Source: Cryptomeria japonica (Eukaryota > Streptophyta > Pinopsida > Cupressales > Cupressaceae). Taken from it: a stretch of DNA of 64,000 nt. Below the pieces are notes generated by a model. The model was not told the DNA's origin and did not search any database. It saw only the letters and a program-made list of their open reading frames with translations. Where the stretch lies: assembly GCF_030272615.1 (NCBI RefSeq), contig NC_081413.1:605180709-605244708 (forward strand), written 5' to 3'. Position 1 is the first letter of the stretch. Every line of letters begins with the position of its first letter. Shown here in pieces: positions 10,703-21,525 of the stretch. A program made the position numbers and the translations under genes.

Positions 10703-11125
10703 TCAAACATCTACATACTCCCCCTTGATGCTGAGAGGGCTCACAATTTTGTCTTGTAGTGTCAAAAAATGAGCATTTGCAATTGCCTTGGTGAAGATAT
10801 CCGCTAGCTGATCCTGAGTATTGATGTGCTTCAATTCAACTTCTTTCTTTTGCACCAAATCTTGTATGAAGTGATATTTCATATCAAAATGCTTTGTTCT
10901 ACTGTGATGAACCGGATTCTTAGCTAACTTGATGGCACTCACATTGTCACAATAAATTATTGTAGGCTGAATTTGTTTTTCTCCAATTTCTTCGAAAATT
11001 TTTCTAAGCCAAAGAGCTTGTGTACCTGCTGAGGTAATTGCAACATACTCCTCTTCTGTAGATGTGAGGGCAACAATACGTTGGTTGAGCTCCAGGTAAT
11101 CAAACCAAAACCAAAAGAAAAACAA
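10703..11125 (-). pseudogene. Copia RNase H domain
   Basis: Reads VALTSTEEEYVAITSAGTQA, then LWLRKIFEEIG, IIYCDNVSAIKLAKNPVHH, RTKHFDMKYHFIQD and DQLADIFTKAI. These are standard Ty1/copia RNase H motifs, including the TSTEAEY-like and CDN blocks. The upstream part (FSDSDWGGS, DDRKSTF, at about 11140-11200) is in another frame because of a frameshift near 11100. This enzyme would remove the RNA strand during reverse transcription; here it is a remnant. Confidence 0.9.
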
Positions 11126-11209
11126 TTTATAAATGTAGACTTACGGTCATCCATACTACCTCCCCAATCTGAATCACTAAAGCCTACAAGATTGAACTAT
11201 TCAAAAGAG

Positions 11210-11780
11210 TAGTAATGAATACCAAAAATTAAATTCTCTTTCATATACCTCAAAATCGTCTTGGCTACCTTCATATGTATTTCAGATGGATTTGTCATAT
11301 ACCTTGAAACAAGTGAAACTAAATAGGCATATTAGGCCTCGTGTGGGTTAGAAACATCAAGCTCCCCACAATACTTCTGTAAGCTATCTCATCAACTAAA
11401 TCAGCACTATCATCTCTACATAACAAAACTCCATGAGCACTTAGAGTGGAGGCAGGGTTACAATCAGTCATATCAAATTTCTTCAGCATATTTTGTGCAT
11501 ACTTTGTTTGACAAATGAAAATCTCATCCTTACTTTGATAAACCTCCATTCCTAGAAAATATTTCATCAAACCAAGATCTTTCATCTCAAATTATTTCAT
11601 CATAGTAGCTTTGAATTCATCTTTCATCTTAGAACTACTACCCATATACAAAAGATCATCAACATAAAAACTTATGATGAGAATATCAATACCTTCTTGT
11701 TTGTAGTAAAGGGTAGGATCACTCTTACTTCTTTGGAAGCCATTCTCCTGAAAGTATCCATCAATCCTAGCATACCACAC
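11210..11780 (-). pseudogene. Copia reverse transcriptase, C-terminal part
   Basis: YARIDGYFQENGFQRSKSDP, then LYYKQEG, IISFYVDDLLYMGSS (the YVDD catalytic motif is intact), KYFLGMEVYQ, QTKYAQNMLKKFDM, YRSIVGSLMFLTHTRPN and, in another frame, AKTILRYMKE. The fingers half of RT is absent: the text begins at YARIDGYF immediately after integrase, joined through the short shared sequence TGGTATG/GTGG near 11777. A few stops and frameshifts occur within the piece. Confidence 0.9.
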
Positions 11781-12177
11781 GATCAGTCCTTAAACATTTG
11801 ATCTTGCACCCTTTCTCATTTTCTACGAGGGCTTTGAACTTCTTGAATGTATCCAAGTCTTCATCTTTGGCCTTCAAAAAATATACCAAACAATTTTGTG
11901 AGTAATCATCAATAAAAGTGATGAAATATGATGACTTACCCAAACTCTTAGTCTGCATAGGACCACATATATCTGAATGAACAAGATAAAGTGGGTGATG
12001 GGCCCTCCATGCATTTACCTTTGAAAATTTTTCCGTTGCATACTTTCCTTTAGCACAACCTTCACAAACCTCCTTGTGTTCTTCAACCTTGGGCAAACTA
12101 AAAACTAATGCATGCGAGGTTAGAAACTTCAAACTGTAAAAATTTAAATGCCCATACCTAAGATGCCATGTAACCAA
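11767..12177 (-). pseudogene. Copia GAG-pre-integrase and integrase N-terminal part
   Basis: Includes WHLRYGHLNFYSLKFL, CEGCAKGKYATEKF, LYLVHSDICGPMQ, FITFIDDYSQN and ends at KCLRTDR. The H-H-C-C zinc-binding pieces and the first two acidic positions (D in HSDICGP, D in LRTD) are visible. The remainder of the integrase, including the catalytic glutamate, has been removed by the internal deletion. Confidence 0.9.
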
Positions 12178-12760
12178 CTTGAATCCTCATAAGCCATATT
12201 TGCCAAACTATTTTTATGTTCACCAAACCTCAAGGGGAACATCCTATTTCTTGTCATAGGAACAACAATGATCACCCTATTACATTTATTCTTATCATAG
12301 ATATTACATGTCTTATTCTCAAAGACTACTTTATAATTTTTCTCACATAGCTGCCCAACACTTAACAAATTGTGCTTCAATTGTAGAGTATAATAAATAT
12401 CATGAATACTCTTTATATCCTCTTTTTTTTGGACCTCCATAGCTCCTTTGGCAGCAAGCTCCAACGATTTATCATCACCAAGCTGGATCTTGGATTTGAA
12501 ACATCCATCCTTTATTGAGAAAAACTTCTCATTCCCTATCATATAGTTAGAGCATCCAAAATCTAGGTACCAAACATCTTTACTAGTATATGCACCCTTG
12601 GCATAAGATAAAAATAAGTGATCAGGAGGATTCTCACTACTTTCTTGAGCATAGTTGGCACTTTTACCTTCTTTCAATCTGCATTCTCTTTCAAAGTGGC
12701 CATACCTATTACAATGGTAACATTGAACATTTCTCTTATCAAATTTGCCTCTACCTCTTA
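12144..12760 (-). pseudogene. Copia zinc knuckle and aspartic protease
   Basis: A CCHC knuckle (CYHCNRYGHFEREC, about 12680-12735) precedes DVWYLDFGCSNYMIGNEKFF and LKHNLLSVGQLCEKNYKV, the usual copia protease region. The active-site triad normally reads DSG; here it reads DFG, which would inactivate the protease. The downstream part overlaps the integrase piece through a frameshift near 12160. Confidence 0.85.
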
Positions 12761-12959
12761 CTCTAAAACCACTTCTTCCTCTTGAGCCACCTCTACCTCT
12801 ACCTCTTGAAGAATTTTGGCTTTTCCCTTTACCTTAGTCTTGATTGATTTTGACACTACTGTTGCTTGCATCTTCATTTTTTGTGATTTGCAATTTAGAG
12901 GAAAATGTTTTCTCTACACCTTCAAAAGAATCTTTCAATCTTTCTTCATGAGCCATCAG

Positions 12960-13535
12960 GGACCCAACCAATTGATCAAACTATAATTTTGTTAAATCCT
13001 TGCTTTCTTCTAGGATTATGGCAACATGATTCCATCTAGGTGTCAAAGATCTCAACACTTTTTTTATCAAAACTTCATCGCTTACAATATCTCTAAGTGT
13101 AGCCATTTTGCTGACCATATCTTTGACTCTAACACAATAACCACTTATACTTTCAGCTTCTTGCATCTTCAAATTCTCGAACTCTCGCTTCAATGTCTGA
13201 AGCTTGACCACCTTAACTTGCTCACTACACTGGTAAGCTTCTTGTAGAGTCTTCCAGGCATCTTTGGCAATTTTTTCTCCTGATATTCTTGGAAATAAGC
13301 TCTTATCAAGAGCTATCTGAATGTGAAACAAAGCTTGAGCATTCTTTTTCCTTGCTTCCTTTCTTGTTGTTCTTTCATTGGTTATAAGGGCATTCCAATC
13401 AGCTAGCTCCTCATAATCTAATTCAATAATCTTCCATAAATCTTTTCCAATCAAAAAGTTTAGCATCTAAATGTACCAATAATCATAATCATTCCCATCA
13501 AATTCTGGAATGGGCATATGCTTAGCATTCGACAT
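12960..13535 (-). pseudogene. Copia gag (UBN2-like capsid)
   Basis: Starts at the ATG at 13535 with MSNAKHMPIPEFDGNDYDYW, a typical copia Gag opening, hits an early in-frame TAG, then continues with MLNFLIGKDLWKII, LFHIQIALDKSLFPRI, DAWKTLQEAYQ, KLQTLKREFENLKMQE and IKKVLRSLTPRWNHVAIILEE. This matches the gag-polypeptide UBN2 family. The early stop and the downstream frameshifts make it non-functional. Confidence 0.85.
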
Positions 13536-13583
13536 GATTAACTTTGGCAAAATTCCAACAATAAAACTTTAACCCAAAACAAT

Positions 13584-13604
13584 TTTACCTTCTCTGATAC
13601 TCTT
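13584..13604 (-). other. Primer binding site of the copia element
   Basis: On the minus strand AGTATCAGAGAAGG lies directly inside the LTR end. It resembles the initiator-methionine tRNA primer site TGGTATCAGAGC used by most Ty1/copia elements, with several mutations. Confidence 0.6.
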
Positions 13605-13868
13605 TGTAGCTTTTGGAAAAAATAGAGTAAATACAAATAAAACATGACAATGAAAACAGAGGAAACAAAGAATGTTGTTTTACACACACAAAATCTTTTT
13701 TATTCATTCAATCCATTTACAATTTTTTGCAGACTATATTTCAACAGTTACAAAGGAAGTCTTTTATAGAGGTTGTGGCCTCTTGGAACAAATAGTTTAC
13801 TTCTATATTTAGTGATTATATTCCATGCATTCAACATGCATTGAATGCACCGGATTTTGTAACTAACA
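13605..13868 (-). repeat. Putative 5' LTR of the copia remnant
   Basis: Read on the minus strand the segment begins TGTTAGTTACAAAATCCGG and ends GCTACA, i.e. TG...CA, immediately before the primer site. Length is about 264 bp, within the normal copia range. With the partner LTR missing, the boundaries rest only on these termini and the adjoining primer site. Confidence 0.55.
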
Positions 13869-14604
13869 GATCTAAAAATAAATCATTACAGATTAAATCT
13901 TAAATTAACTCACTAAAAATATAACTAAGTATTGTCTTCACCAAAATGTAGCATGCAGTAACTAGCTAAGTATTATTACGGTGCATGACAGCGAGGCTAG
14001 GTGCATGGCAGTGAGGCTCACGTCAATGAAACCAGTTGCTACGTCGAAGCTTCCTGCTATATATTGTTTTGGTAAGTTAAATTTATCTTTATACATTTAT
14101 AATTTTGAAGAACGTCATAGGTATTAAAAAAAATCTGTTGTGTCAGTGAAGATATTTCTTGGGTTTATATATCAATAAAGTACTCAGTAGTATCTCATCA
14201 TAATAATTACATATACACCTTGTCTAGAAAACTATAACCAATATTTAATGTTTTATTAAATTAAAAAGTATTAAATCTTCATATCTCTTGGCTTACTTTA
14301 TATTATATGCTAATAGCGTCTGCAAGCTGCAACACATAATAAATTGAATAAACAATAATGTTAATCATTTTATAACTGAAAAATAATATGTTTAAAATCA
14401 AGTTAAATGTAAAATAATAATATATTTTTACTTCAACAATTTTTTCATATAGAATATTTAAATAAAATTTAATGAAAATTAATAATTTTTTTAAGTTAAA
14501 TAATTAAATTTTAATAAGATTACTTCAATATTTAAAAATAATTAATTTGACACTCACGAAAGGCAAACCTAACCATTATAAAACTATAATGTTGATTGAA
14601 CCCT
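13869..14604. other. AT-rich spacer, nothing recognised
   Basis: Very AT-rich sequence with one local duplication (GCATGACAGCGAGGCTAG / GCATGGCAGTGAGGCTC near 13982-14020). I see no coding sequence, LTR or RNA gene. The last 40 bases contain CCCTAA-type units that open the telomere-like array. Confidence 0.5.
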
Positions 14605-15715
14605 AAAACTAACCCTAATCCAATAAGCAAAGAGGCTATGAATAATAATGCAAAAGGGCTCAAAGGGCAACCTCAGAGGATTGGTGGAAATAAGCAGAGA
14701 GGCATGACTAATAATGTGGAAGGCCTCAAAAGGGTTAATGAGAAAATTCCTATCCAGAGAGACTAGCCACTAAGAAGTGTTTTGTCTTTAGTTGCCAAGG
14801 GACTAGAAGCAAGAACCAGGAGAGGAGAAGCTCGATATTAATCATGGAGGAGCTCGAAGATATTAACAAGAATATGATCTAGAAAAATACAAAGCTGATG
14901 AAGCTCTTTGCTAGCGTTTTGTTTTTGCTATTTGTTGTTTTGCTCTGATCTCATTTTTTTTTGTTAGGAGATGTGGGGTGTATCCCCTTTTTTTGTAGGT
15001 GTTTGGCTATTGTTTTGACTCTGGTTCACTACGGGTTTTATTTGTTGTTGTTGTATTTGCGTTTTGGGTCCCTGTAAAACCCGTTTATCTTAATAAAAAA
15101 CTAACCCTAATTCAATGATTAATATGTTTAATTAGGTTTAGGGAGAGAGTTCAATACGATTTAAGGTTATATTTCACTTTGATTTAGTTTTAGGGACAGT
15201 GTTCATTGTGGTTTAGGACTACCAATAAATTTAGGTTCATTATTAATAGCTCAGTGAACAATTTATTTAAGGGTTAAGGTTAAATTTGATATATGTTTAA
15301 AATTAAGTTTTAATTTGGTTTAGGGTTAGGGTTCAATTTCTCTTAGTTTTAGAGTCAAAATTATAGAATCAGAATTAGGATTGGGATTATAACACTAACC
15401 CTAATTTAATAAGGGTTATAGTTGAATTCGGTTTAGTGTTTAGTTATGTTTAGGGTTAGAGTTTGATTTGGTTTAGTGTTCAGTTACATTAGGGTTGAAT
15501 TGGGTTTAGTTTTCAATTATTTTTAAGGTTTGAGTTCAATTTGTTTTAGTGTTAAGCCCATGGCACCTTTTGGTTTAGGTTTAGTGTTATGATTCAATTT
15601 GGTTTACGATTAGAATCATGGTTCAATTTGGTTTAGCATTAGGGTGTAATTTTATTTAGTGTTAGTTTTAAATTTAGATTTAATTTGGTTTACAAGAAAG
15701 GTTAGTGTTAGGGTT
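14605..15715. repeat. Degenerate telomere-like array, left part
   Basis: Flanks of the 14625-15096 insertion carry CCCTAA-type units. From 15117 to 15715 the plus strand is filled with GGTTTAG, TTAGGGTT and TTCAATTTGGTTTAG units, diverged relatives of the plant telomere repeat TTTAGGG. The array is interrupted exactly at 15715 by an LTR element and resumes at 23491. It is interstitial, not a chromosome end, because unrelated sequence lies on both sides. Confidence 0.75.
14625..15096 (+). mobile_element. Short non-LTR retroelement insertion (LINE 3' end or SINE-like)
   Basis: The 472-bp segment is unlike the array around it, ends in CCCGTTTATCTTAATAA, and is flanked by near-identical 20-bp sequences, AAAACTAACCCTAATCCAAT (14605-14624) and AAAACTAACCCTAATTCAAT (15097-15116), with one mismatch. 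Long target-site duplications with an A-rich 3' end are typical of target-primed retrotransposition. Inside, an imperfect 50-bp duplication (AATAAGCARAGAGGC... near 14629 and 14690) and a T-rich tail with GTTTTGGGTCCCTGTAAAAC are visible. No reverse transcriptase is present. Because the flanks are themselves repeat units, the duplication could be partly coincidental. Confidence 0.45.
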
Positions 15716-16896
15716 TGTAGCGTCCTAAAATTGCGACACTTGCAATTTCGACTGCATTTGGGTCTTCACGATGGCGATGTAACACGGAACTTGAATGGAG
15801 ACCCCGAAACTTGTTCATGACACCAAAAACTGCATTTCTCAGCACCCTGGCCTGATCCTCCTTGCACCCTGCTGCCCCTGGAGGTGGGACCATGGCGCCC
15901 AGTGCCCTGGTCCCTGGCCCTATTTTGGGCCCAGTCTCTTATGGGGCTTCGGGTCTTTAAGTTTGCAAATTGAAAAATAATGTTTCCTGGTCGGCCTAAG
16001 GTCGGGAAAATCAGTCTTTTAACCCTAATTGGCAAGTATATAAACTACATTTCCTCTCCCATTTTGGAGAGATGGAAAAAAGGTGGAAACGATATTCAAG
16101 CATTCAAACATTCAAGCATTCCTTCAAGCAATTGATCATTCTAAGTCTCCATTCAAGGCTAAGTGTTGCATTCAAGACAAGGATTCAACCATTGAAGAGG
16201 AGATCACATACAACACATTACATGCTACATACATTACACCTTCGCATGTAAGAATACAAACATTCTTACAACAAGGTATTAGTACTTGTTTACATTACAA
16301 ACATTTACATTTACAGCATTCTCATTTGTTGGTTAATTCCAAAACCGAGGTTTGACCTAAGGGCAAACCCCTCATCCCTAACCCCCCAATCGTCCTCTCT
16401 TTTCTGTGTGTAGGTTGCAGGTATGTGGCTGTAATTGAAGATCTGGAATCCTTGTGCAGAGACGAACAGATCCACCTTCATTTCGCGGATTTTTCAGAGG
16501 ACCGTGTGCACGCCGGGCGCCATCGTCCCGTCAACTTTCGCTCAAATTTGTAGAACAGCACCGTCTCGACATTTTACTGCTAATTCCAGGTCCGCAGCTT
16601 CATCCCATATCACTATCTTTGTTTACAAGAGAATCTTTCCTACTTTACATGCATTCCTAGTTCAATCTTTCTATCTACATTTCTTTACAAAAGAGGGTAT
16701 CCTTGATGTCTTAACCCTTGAAACTCATTTAGAATCCAATCTTGCATTGCGTGGGATTGGATCTTGTGGTTTTCAACCCCTCTTTTGAATGTAAAGTCTC
16801 TCTTAAGTGAAAACGATCAACCCTAGTGACTCTCCCTTCTCTCTCCTTGGAGTTGGGGAGGGGAGAACGACTAGGGTTTGATTTTTCCGCTTTAGA
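15716..16896 (+). repeat. 5' LTR of the gag-protease element
   Basis: Begins TGTAGCGTCCTAAAATTGCG and ends CGCTTTAGA (the other LTR ends GCTTTACA, the expected CA). It carries a TATA box at 16037-16044, C/A-rich downstream sequence, a hairpin module (16499-16528) and a purine-rich end. Compared with the 3' LTR it lacks one 31-bp internal duplication and one 9-bp ATTCAAGC repeat unit. Confidence 0.93.
16037..16044 (+). promoter_or_regulatory. TATA box in the 5' LTR
   Basis: TATATAAA in the context GGCAAG...CTACATTTCC, repeated at 22624-22631 in the 3' LTR. It is the only good TATA match at a sensible place in the LTR and probably sets the U3/R border about 30 bp downstream. Confidence 0.65.
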
Positions 16897-17300
16897 TTTT
16901 GGTGAACTTGACGTGAACATCCTCATTCTGATTATTCATGGTTAGATCTGAAAATTTTGCTTCCCTAATTACATTTCCATGTTTGATCTTTTGCAAATTT
17001 TAGAGGCTAATTGCATAAAAACCCTAAAATTTTCTTTTAAGTAATTAAACTTGTGAAATGTTTAATTGTTAATGCTTGTTTCAGATCTACCCTTCTATTG
17101 CAAATTATCAATTCATATTTGTGCTTTAATTTTGAAAATTAAGTGGTTAAGTGTCAAAACCCTAATTTTTAAAACCTTCTTGATTCAACCTTTGACTGAT
17201 AATTTGACTGATCAAAACACTTCCAAATCAGCTGTAACTTTGGATTCCGCAATAAAATCACAATATCTTTCATCCCTGAAAATTTGGAAAAAAGTTGCGA

Positions 17301-17354
17301 GGACCGTGTGCACCCCGAGCGCCATCGTCCCCAACATTTTTTCCGAAATTTCGG
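17301..17354 (+). other. Leader module 1: hairpin plus palindrome
   Basis: GGACCGTG (17301-17308) can pair with CATCGTCC (17323-17330) around a 14-nt loop that starts TGCAC, with one mismatch and one G-U pair. CCGAAATTTCGG (17343-17354) is a perfect 12-bp palindrome. Module 2 and both LTRs contain the same 30-nt hairpin frame. Confidence 0.65.
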
Positions 17355-17923
17355 GAGCTAGATCTTACTGTATTTTTCTGCTAAAATCCAGAAATTTGGC
17401 TGATTTTATCAAATTTAACACTTTCAAAATTAAGGTCAAAGTTGGTCTAGTGATTGCTTGGATTAAGGCTTCTAATCATTCAAAAATCATTGAAATTGAA
17501 ATTCATATCAAAATTGTGTTTCTTGCTGTCCTAAATCTGAAAAGTGTGTTAGCATTCATTCAAAATTTCAGTGTTTTATTCAAATTCTTGCAATTTGTGA
17601 CTTTTGAAATTAAGTGTTTAATTGTAGCAACTTTGATTTCCACTTTCAAAATTTGAATTTTGCATGAAATCAAGTCAACTTTTAAATTTCAAAACCTGCA
17701 TTGCTTTCAGTATTCCTTCTAAAATCATAAAATTCAAAATTTTAGTTTCCCTCTCTTTTTCAAAATTCAAATTTTACATTTTTCAACAATCTTGGTAGGG
17801 TTCAATTTTGAGATTGCAACTTTAATTTGGCCTATCTACAGATCGTAAAATCACTCAATTTTTTCAGATTAGCTTTAAAATCATCATAACTTTCATCCCT
17901 GAAAATTTCAAAAAAAGTTGCGA

Positions 17924-17977
17924 GGGCCGTGTGCACTCCGTTCGCCACGGCCCTGGACATTTTTTCCGAAATTTCGG
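17924..17977 (+). other. Leader module 2: hairpin plus palindrome
   Basis: GGGCCGTG (17924-17931) pairs perfectly with CACGGCCC (17946-17953) around a 14-nt loop. Compared with module 1, both sides of the stem have changed so that pairing is kept or improved (A-T to G-C; C-C mismatch to C-G; G-U to G-C). CCGAAATTTCGG follows at 17966-17977. Confidence 0.7.
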
Positions 17978-18081
17978 GAGATTGTCCTGATTGCATTTAA
18001 CAGCTTAAATCTAGGAGATTAGTTGGTTTTATTGAAATTTGCTACCTCTAAAATTCAAAATCTTCTCTCTTTCTTTAGTGC

Positions 18082-21000
18082 ATGAGTTTTACAACAATAA
18101 GCCCTACTTACACTATTCCCATTAGACGAAGCCTTAGAATTAAGTCCTTCCAAGGTGTAATTACTGAGGAGATGGAACCTAATTTGAATGGCCTTTTTAA
18201 CGAGGACATGGGTAATTCCTCTAATCCTCTTAATGATGAAGAATCTCTCAATGAGGTTTCTGTAGAACAACTTTCAAAATTGGATAACCAATTTGATGAT
18301 TTTCGACAATGGATGTCTCAAGAGTACCCTGATAGCGAAGCTCTTTCATTAATTGAGGGTCTAAAACGTATGGTTCAAAGTGATAAGAATGGAATTGATA
18401 TTTTGCATGGTATTGCACACATTGTGGATTCGAATGTGATGCCTATGAAGAGTTGTGCCGAAACTTTGGGTTATACACAACCTCCTACTCAAGTCAATCA
18501 TTCTATTCCTTTGACAACTCCTATTGCTAGTATACCTACTTTTACATCAAACATAATGACTACTTCAATACAAGACATTCCTCCTATGATCACCAGTCAT
18601 GGGGGCAATCCCTCTTCTTCAATCAACCCTCTTCCTTCATTCAATCCAACTTCTTCATTCATTCCTTCAATGAGTGTCCCTATTTCATCTCCACAAATGA
18701 ACATGACACAAGGGGGCAATTCATTTAACCATTCCATTCCTCCTTGTAGTGTTCCTCCTGTCCAATCATCTCCTATGACTAACTATCATAGTGTCCCACC
18801 ACCTTACTCTCTACCTTCTTTCAATAACATAACACCTCCATCACAATCTAACACGTCTAATATGAACTCTTCGACTGAAGCGACCATTAACAATCTTGCA
18901 CAAACTGTCTCTTCTTTACAGCAACAAATTGCCTCTATGAATCAATCTAAGTTTAGTGTGCCCACATTTGATGTTGCGAGCCCACTTTCTCTTGACATTG
19001 TCCGAGCTATTCCCCCTAAACATGTTGAAATTCTGCATTTGGAGCTTTATAATGGTAAGGGTGATCCTCTAACACATGTTAAGACCTTTCAAACAATATG
19101 TACCGATTTTGCTTATGACCAAAGGTTGCTTGCAAAACTGTTTACTAGAACATTAAGAGATAAAGCCCTACAATGGTATTGCTCGTTGCCTTCCTATTCT
19201 ATTACTTCTTTCGAACAACTTGCAAATGCTTTCATTCAACAATTTCAAAACAATATAAGTCCTAAAGTTACTTTGATTGATTTAATGCATTGTAAACAAG
19301 GTGTTAAAGAAAAAGTGACTGATTTCACTGGTAGATATAAGCATTTGTATGCTCAAATTTCCTTTCCAGTGCCTAACAATGATATTCAAAGAATCTTTAT
19401 TTCTAATTTACAAAAAGATATTGGAGAAAAACTCCTGTTTTCTGAGTTTACTTCTTTCCAATAGTTGTGCGCAACTCTTCACAATTATCAACTGATTGTG
19501 AGTCAAATGGAACAAGCAAATCCTATGACTCCGAGTGATAAGGGTGATAGTAGTCAACAACCATTTGGGAAGTTTAAACTGAACAGAGAGTCCATTAAAT
19601 TCAATGAAAACATCATCAACAACAATGTGAATGCAGCATCAGGTGTGCCTCCTATTTCTAAATTTTTCAAGAAAGAAAGAAAGTTTACTCCTTTGAATGA
19701 ATCATTGCATAGTATTATGAATAAGTTATTGGAACAAAATGTGCTTACCCTTCCTCCTATAAGGCAAATAGATCCCGCAAAGATTAATTCACCCTATTTT
19801 GATAACAAATCTTTTTGTCAATTTCATCGTCATCCTGGGCATGATACTGAAAAATGTTTTGCTTTAAAGGGGAAAATTCAAGATTTGATTGATAATAATA
19901 CTATCTCTGTTTCTGGTGTGAATGATAAAGGCAACACATCTGTAGCTCCTCCTAACCAAAATCTTCAGATTTGTACTGATCCAATGCCTTCTCATACCTC
20001 TAATGCGATTGATACTACTGATTCCTCTGTCTCACCTGATGATCTTGTGTCTATGACTCCGAATGTGATTAACTTTGTGGAGCAGTAGAAAATCCCTAAA
20101 GAACCTTCCATCACATTTGATTCCAGTGAAACTATCAGGGCACCTGATGGTCCTTTATATATAGTTGCAAAAGTCAAGAATACACCTTGCCGTGGAGTGC
20201 TTATTGATCCTTCTTGCATGGTTAATGTCATTACTGAAGAATTTCTTTTTACTTTGCAATTGAATCAAGTGATCTATGATGAAACAAATGTGGTTGTGAA
20301 ACTATTTGATGCATGTTCTTCTCCTACAATTGGTTCTATTACATTACCTATTGAGGTCCATAACAAACCCCTTGATGTGGACTTTGCTATTATTCCATCG
20401 TCCAAACAATTTCGTGTGAAGCTAGGCTATCCTTGGCTATCTTCCATGAAAGCTATTGCTTCTCCTATTCACAAGTGTTTGAAATTTCCCCATAATGGTG
20501 AAGTTGTTACTGTCAATCATAGCCTCTTTAAACCAGCTGAAAGAACTTCTAGTGTTCCTATTGATTACTTTTGGCCTAAAAAATTCCAATCTCTTCCTCC
20601 GCGAAGTGATCATCTTTTCAAATCTTATCAAAAGTGGGAAAAAGATATGATCCTTTCTCTAAGTGAACCTAGAACACCCAAACTTGACATTCCTATCATT
20701 CTTGAGAAGGAAGTTCTTCCTTTGAAAGATAAAACTAATGTCTTTCCTCAAGAAGATTCCCAACCCATTCCTATGGATGTGACTATGCCTATATCTAATA
20801 AGCTTTCTAAAAGTAGACCTATACCTCCTCGTCATGATGGACTTGGTCTCCTTCCTAAACCAAATATTCCTCCCTTATATGGAGCAGTTCCTCCTCCTTC
20901 CTCTTATGGAGAGAAGAGAGCTTCCTCTTCTCCTATTGTTCAACTTAAGAGACCACAACCTAAACACCCAAGTGATAAGGATGAGAACATTCCTCCTCCT

Positions 21001-21525
21001 CAATCCTCTCAACTTCCTACTAAGACTAGACGAAATCGTTCTGCACATGAACATCGACGAAAGCGTCATCTTAGAGCTCAGGCAGCTGCTTCTCAAACTT
21101 TGCAATCCCCAAAAACACCTTCAGCCAGTATTATTCCATTTTCTCCTCAACCGAGAATTGAGCCGAAATCTCCTAAACATAAGATGCATGATGGTCTTGA
21201 TCCTGTGCGAGTTAAAGATCCTATTTTTATAAATCTTAATGATGATATAGATGAAAATGTTATTCATGATGAAAATGTTACTCCTGTTCATTCTGATAAT
21301 GAATATGAATATGTTGATGTTGATAACCATTTATCTAACGCATTTTCTAAAGCACTTATCCTAGCTCCTAGACAAGAACACCACAGCTTGGGATATGAAC
21401 ATAGCCCTTGTTTGGATCTTGTGATAGCTCCATCTGCTGTGTTGGATGTTCCTCCTCTAGCGTGTTTCCTACCTTCCCGAAATACTGATCAGCAAGATCG
21501 GGGGGTAGATGACGTGCTAGACTAG
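18082..21525 (+). CDS. Gag-protease-like polyprotein with two in-frame TAG codons
   Basis: One reading frame from ATG 18082 to TAG 21525 (about 1,147 codons), broken only by TAG at 19462-19464 and 20086-20088. The N-terminal 300 residues are Ser/Pro/Asn-rich. A Ty3/gypsy capsid follows (LYNGKGDPLTHVKTFQTIC, LRDKALQWYCSLP, FEQLANAFIQQFQ, DFTGRYKHLYAQIS). Next comes a zinc-knuckle-like CQFHRHPGHDTEKC, then a retropepsin-like segment (GVLIDPSCMVNVITEEF, then LGYPWLSSMKA). The active site reads D-P-S rather than D-S/T-G, so protease activity is doubtful. The last 300 residues are Pro/Lys/Arg-rich with a late acidic patch (FINLNDDIDENVIHDENVTP) and look disordered. There is no RT, RNase H or integrase. 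TAG could be read through, or could be decayed CAG. Confidence 0.85.

Larger units (their letters stand above)
10703..13868 (-). mobile_element. Ty1/copia retrotransposon, truncated and internally deleted
   Basis: Minus-strand order is LTR (13605-13868), primer site, gag, zinc knuckle, protease, start of integrase, then a jump directly into the last third of reverse transcriptase and RNase H. A polypurine tract (AAGGGGGAGTATG, plus 10718-10726) follows the RNase H end, but no second LTR follows; the sequence changes to the G-patch fragment. The element has therefore lost its 3' LTR and well over 1 kb of integrase-RT sequence. It lies just upstream of the receptor-kinase pseudogene, in opposite sense to the G-patch scrap. 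Confidence 0.9.
16897..18081 (+). other. Leader of the gag-protease element with repeated modules
   Basis: The leader starts TTTTGGTGAACTTGACGTGAAC; a TGG at 16900 could open the primer binding site, but I cannot name the tRNA. The rest is AT-rich and holds two copies of a roughly 100-bp module (about 17265-17360 and 17885-17985), each with CTTTCATCCCTGAAAATTT, a GC-rich hairpin and the palindrome CCGAAATTTCGG. A 196-codon open frame at 17066-17656 runs through one module and looks fortuitous. Confidence 0.7.

Noticed and set aside
16083-16788. Open frames inside the 5' LTR, repeated in the 3' LTR
   Set aside because: They lie across the TATA/R region, are short, and appear twice only because the LTR is duplicated.
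17066-17656. 196-codon open frame in the leader of the gag-protease element
   Set aside because: Low-complexity AT-driven composition, no protein resemblance, and it runs through the structured hairpin module; probably fortuitous.
20834-21330. Overlapping frames within the Pro-rich end of the gag-protease ORF
   Set aside because: Alternate-frame and antisense shadows of the main reading frame.
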